Positions 5,781 through 6,192 of a DNA stretch of 6,192 nt are shown here, piece by piece. The stretch comes from an uncultured Erysipelotrichaceae bacterium. GTDB taxonomy: Bacteria > Bacillota_I > Bacilli_A > Erysipelotrichales > Coprobacillaceae. Below the pieces are notes generated by a model. That model was given only the letters and a program-made list of their open reading frames with translations, did no database searches and was not told the DNA's origin. The translations under genes were made by a program, and so were the position numbers. Position 1 is the first letter of the stretch; each line of letters begins with the position of its first letter. Location: NCBI GenBank assembly GCA_947573745.1, contig CANPGX010000063.1:1-6192 (forward strand), given 5' to 3'.

Positions 5781-6192
5781 GAGTTAGTCAATCATTAAAA
5801 AAAATATTTTGGAAACTTCCGCTTCCTGCCAATATAAAAAGAAAGATGCATGATACCTATGCAAATAGAAAATTTGCAAGTGAAGAAAAACAAATAAAAG
5901 ACATTACATTAATCAATGACGCTTTAGTCATTCACGATTATGCTTATGAAATCTTAAACTTTCCTACTAGAAAATCAGAATATAATTGTGAATTTCAAAA
6001 TCATCAATCAGAAGATCAAAAGACAACACTCATTGCCTATTATTTAACACAGTATTCTCCAGATGAGCATAATGATCTTTGGTGGGGAAAAGGTGTGACA
6101 GAATGGAACAATGTTATGAAAGCTGTGCCACAATTTCCTGGACATTATCAACCTAGATTACCAGGAGAATTAGGTTTTTACGATCTAAGGAT
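5777..6192 (+). CDS. WbsX-type glycosyltransferase (GH99-like), N-terminal part (3' end outside window)
   Basis: The frame is open from TTG 5777 to the right edge, giving 138 residues. Its TTG overlaps the GT4 stop as TTGA. Residues 85-138 match the start of the WbsX family found in O-antigen and capsule loci: IAYYLTQYSPDEHNDLWWGK, then GVTEWNNV and GHYQPRLPGELGFYDLR. Family members usually read LPQFHPIPEND at the first motif; here Pro and His are replaced (LTQYSPDEHND). Ahead of the core lie about 84 extra residues, the first 25 basic and possibly amphipathic (KKIFWKLPLPANIKRK), which could bind membrane. The rest of that extension is not recognised. An in-frame ATG at 5846 (residue 24) is an alternative start but lacks a comparable ribosome binding site. 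The role is inferred: a sugar transferase for the same polysaccharide. Confidence 0.85.
   Translation, partial: MRVSQSLKKIFWKLPLPANIKRKMHDTYANRKFASEEKQIKDITLINDALVIHDYAYEILNFPTRKSEYNCEFQNHQSEDQKTTLIAYYLTQYSPDEHNDLWWGKGVTEWNNVMKAVPQFPGHYQPRLPGELGFYDLR

Noticed and set aside
5846..5848. ATG as the start of the WbsX gene
   Set aside because: It has no Shine-Dalgarno as good as GGGAGGAGG before TTG 5777, and the TTGA overlap with the GT4 stop fits the operon style. It is kept as an alternative only.

Overview
The window looks like chromosomal DNA of a low-GC Gram-positive bacterium (Bacillota). The genes are AT-rich, use the standard code with TGA as stop, and have AGGAGG-like ribosome binding sites. 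They are packed head to tail on the + strand with stop/start overlaps. The rml protein sequences and the order rmlA-rmlC-rmlB-rmlD resemble those of Streptococcus, Lactobacillus and Erysipelotrichia-type surface-polysaccharide loci. I cannot name a genus or species from the sequence alone.

Bases 1-3057 hold the dTDP-L-rhamnose pathway. They contain the 3' two thirds of rmlA (cut by the left edge), then complete rmlC, rmlB and rmlD. All junctions are tight: TAA immediately followed by ATG, a 1-nt gap, and a 4-nt ATGA overlap. Together the four enzymes convert glucose-1-phosphate and dTTP into dTDP-L-rhamnose. A strong intrinsic terminator (3060-3088) begins two bases after the rmlD stop codon and ends this transcription unit.

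Bases 3089-3275 are a 187-nt spacer with a possible extended -10 promoter (3166-3174). They lead into a second run of genes that probably use and elaborate the rhamnose. The first (3276-4429) is a DUF1972-type glycosyltransferase of the Cps2T/WchF/RgpA/GacB rhamnosyltransferase kind. It is broken by an apparent one-base deletion at about 3669-3670, and both halves are otherwise intact. Next come a GT4-family glycosyltransferase (4431-5780) and the start of a WbsX-type (GH99-like) glycosyltransferase (5777 to the right edge). The WbsX gene starts at TTG and overlaps its upstream neighbour by 4 nt.

Taken together this is a section of a rhamnose-containing capsule, exopolysaccharide or wall-polysaccharide cluster: precursor synthesis first, then the transferases that build the repeat unit. 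Base composition falls sharply from the conserved rml block to the variable GT4 gene, as is usual where serotype-specific genes are exchanged. I saw no tRNA, rRNA, CRISPR array, insertion sequence or phage gene. The most notable points are the frameshifted rhamnosyltransferase and the atypical WbsX gene. I found no convincing sign of a wholly new system.
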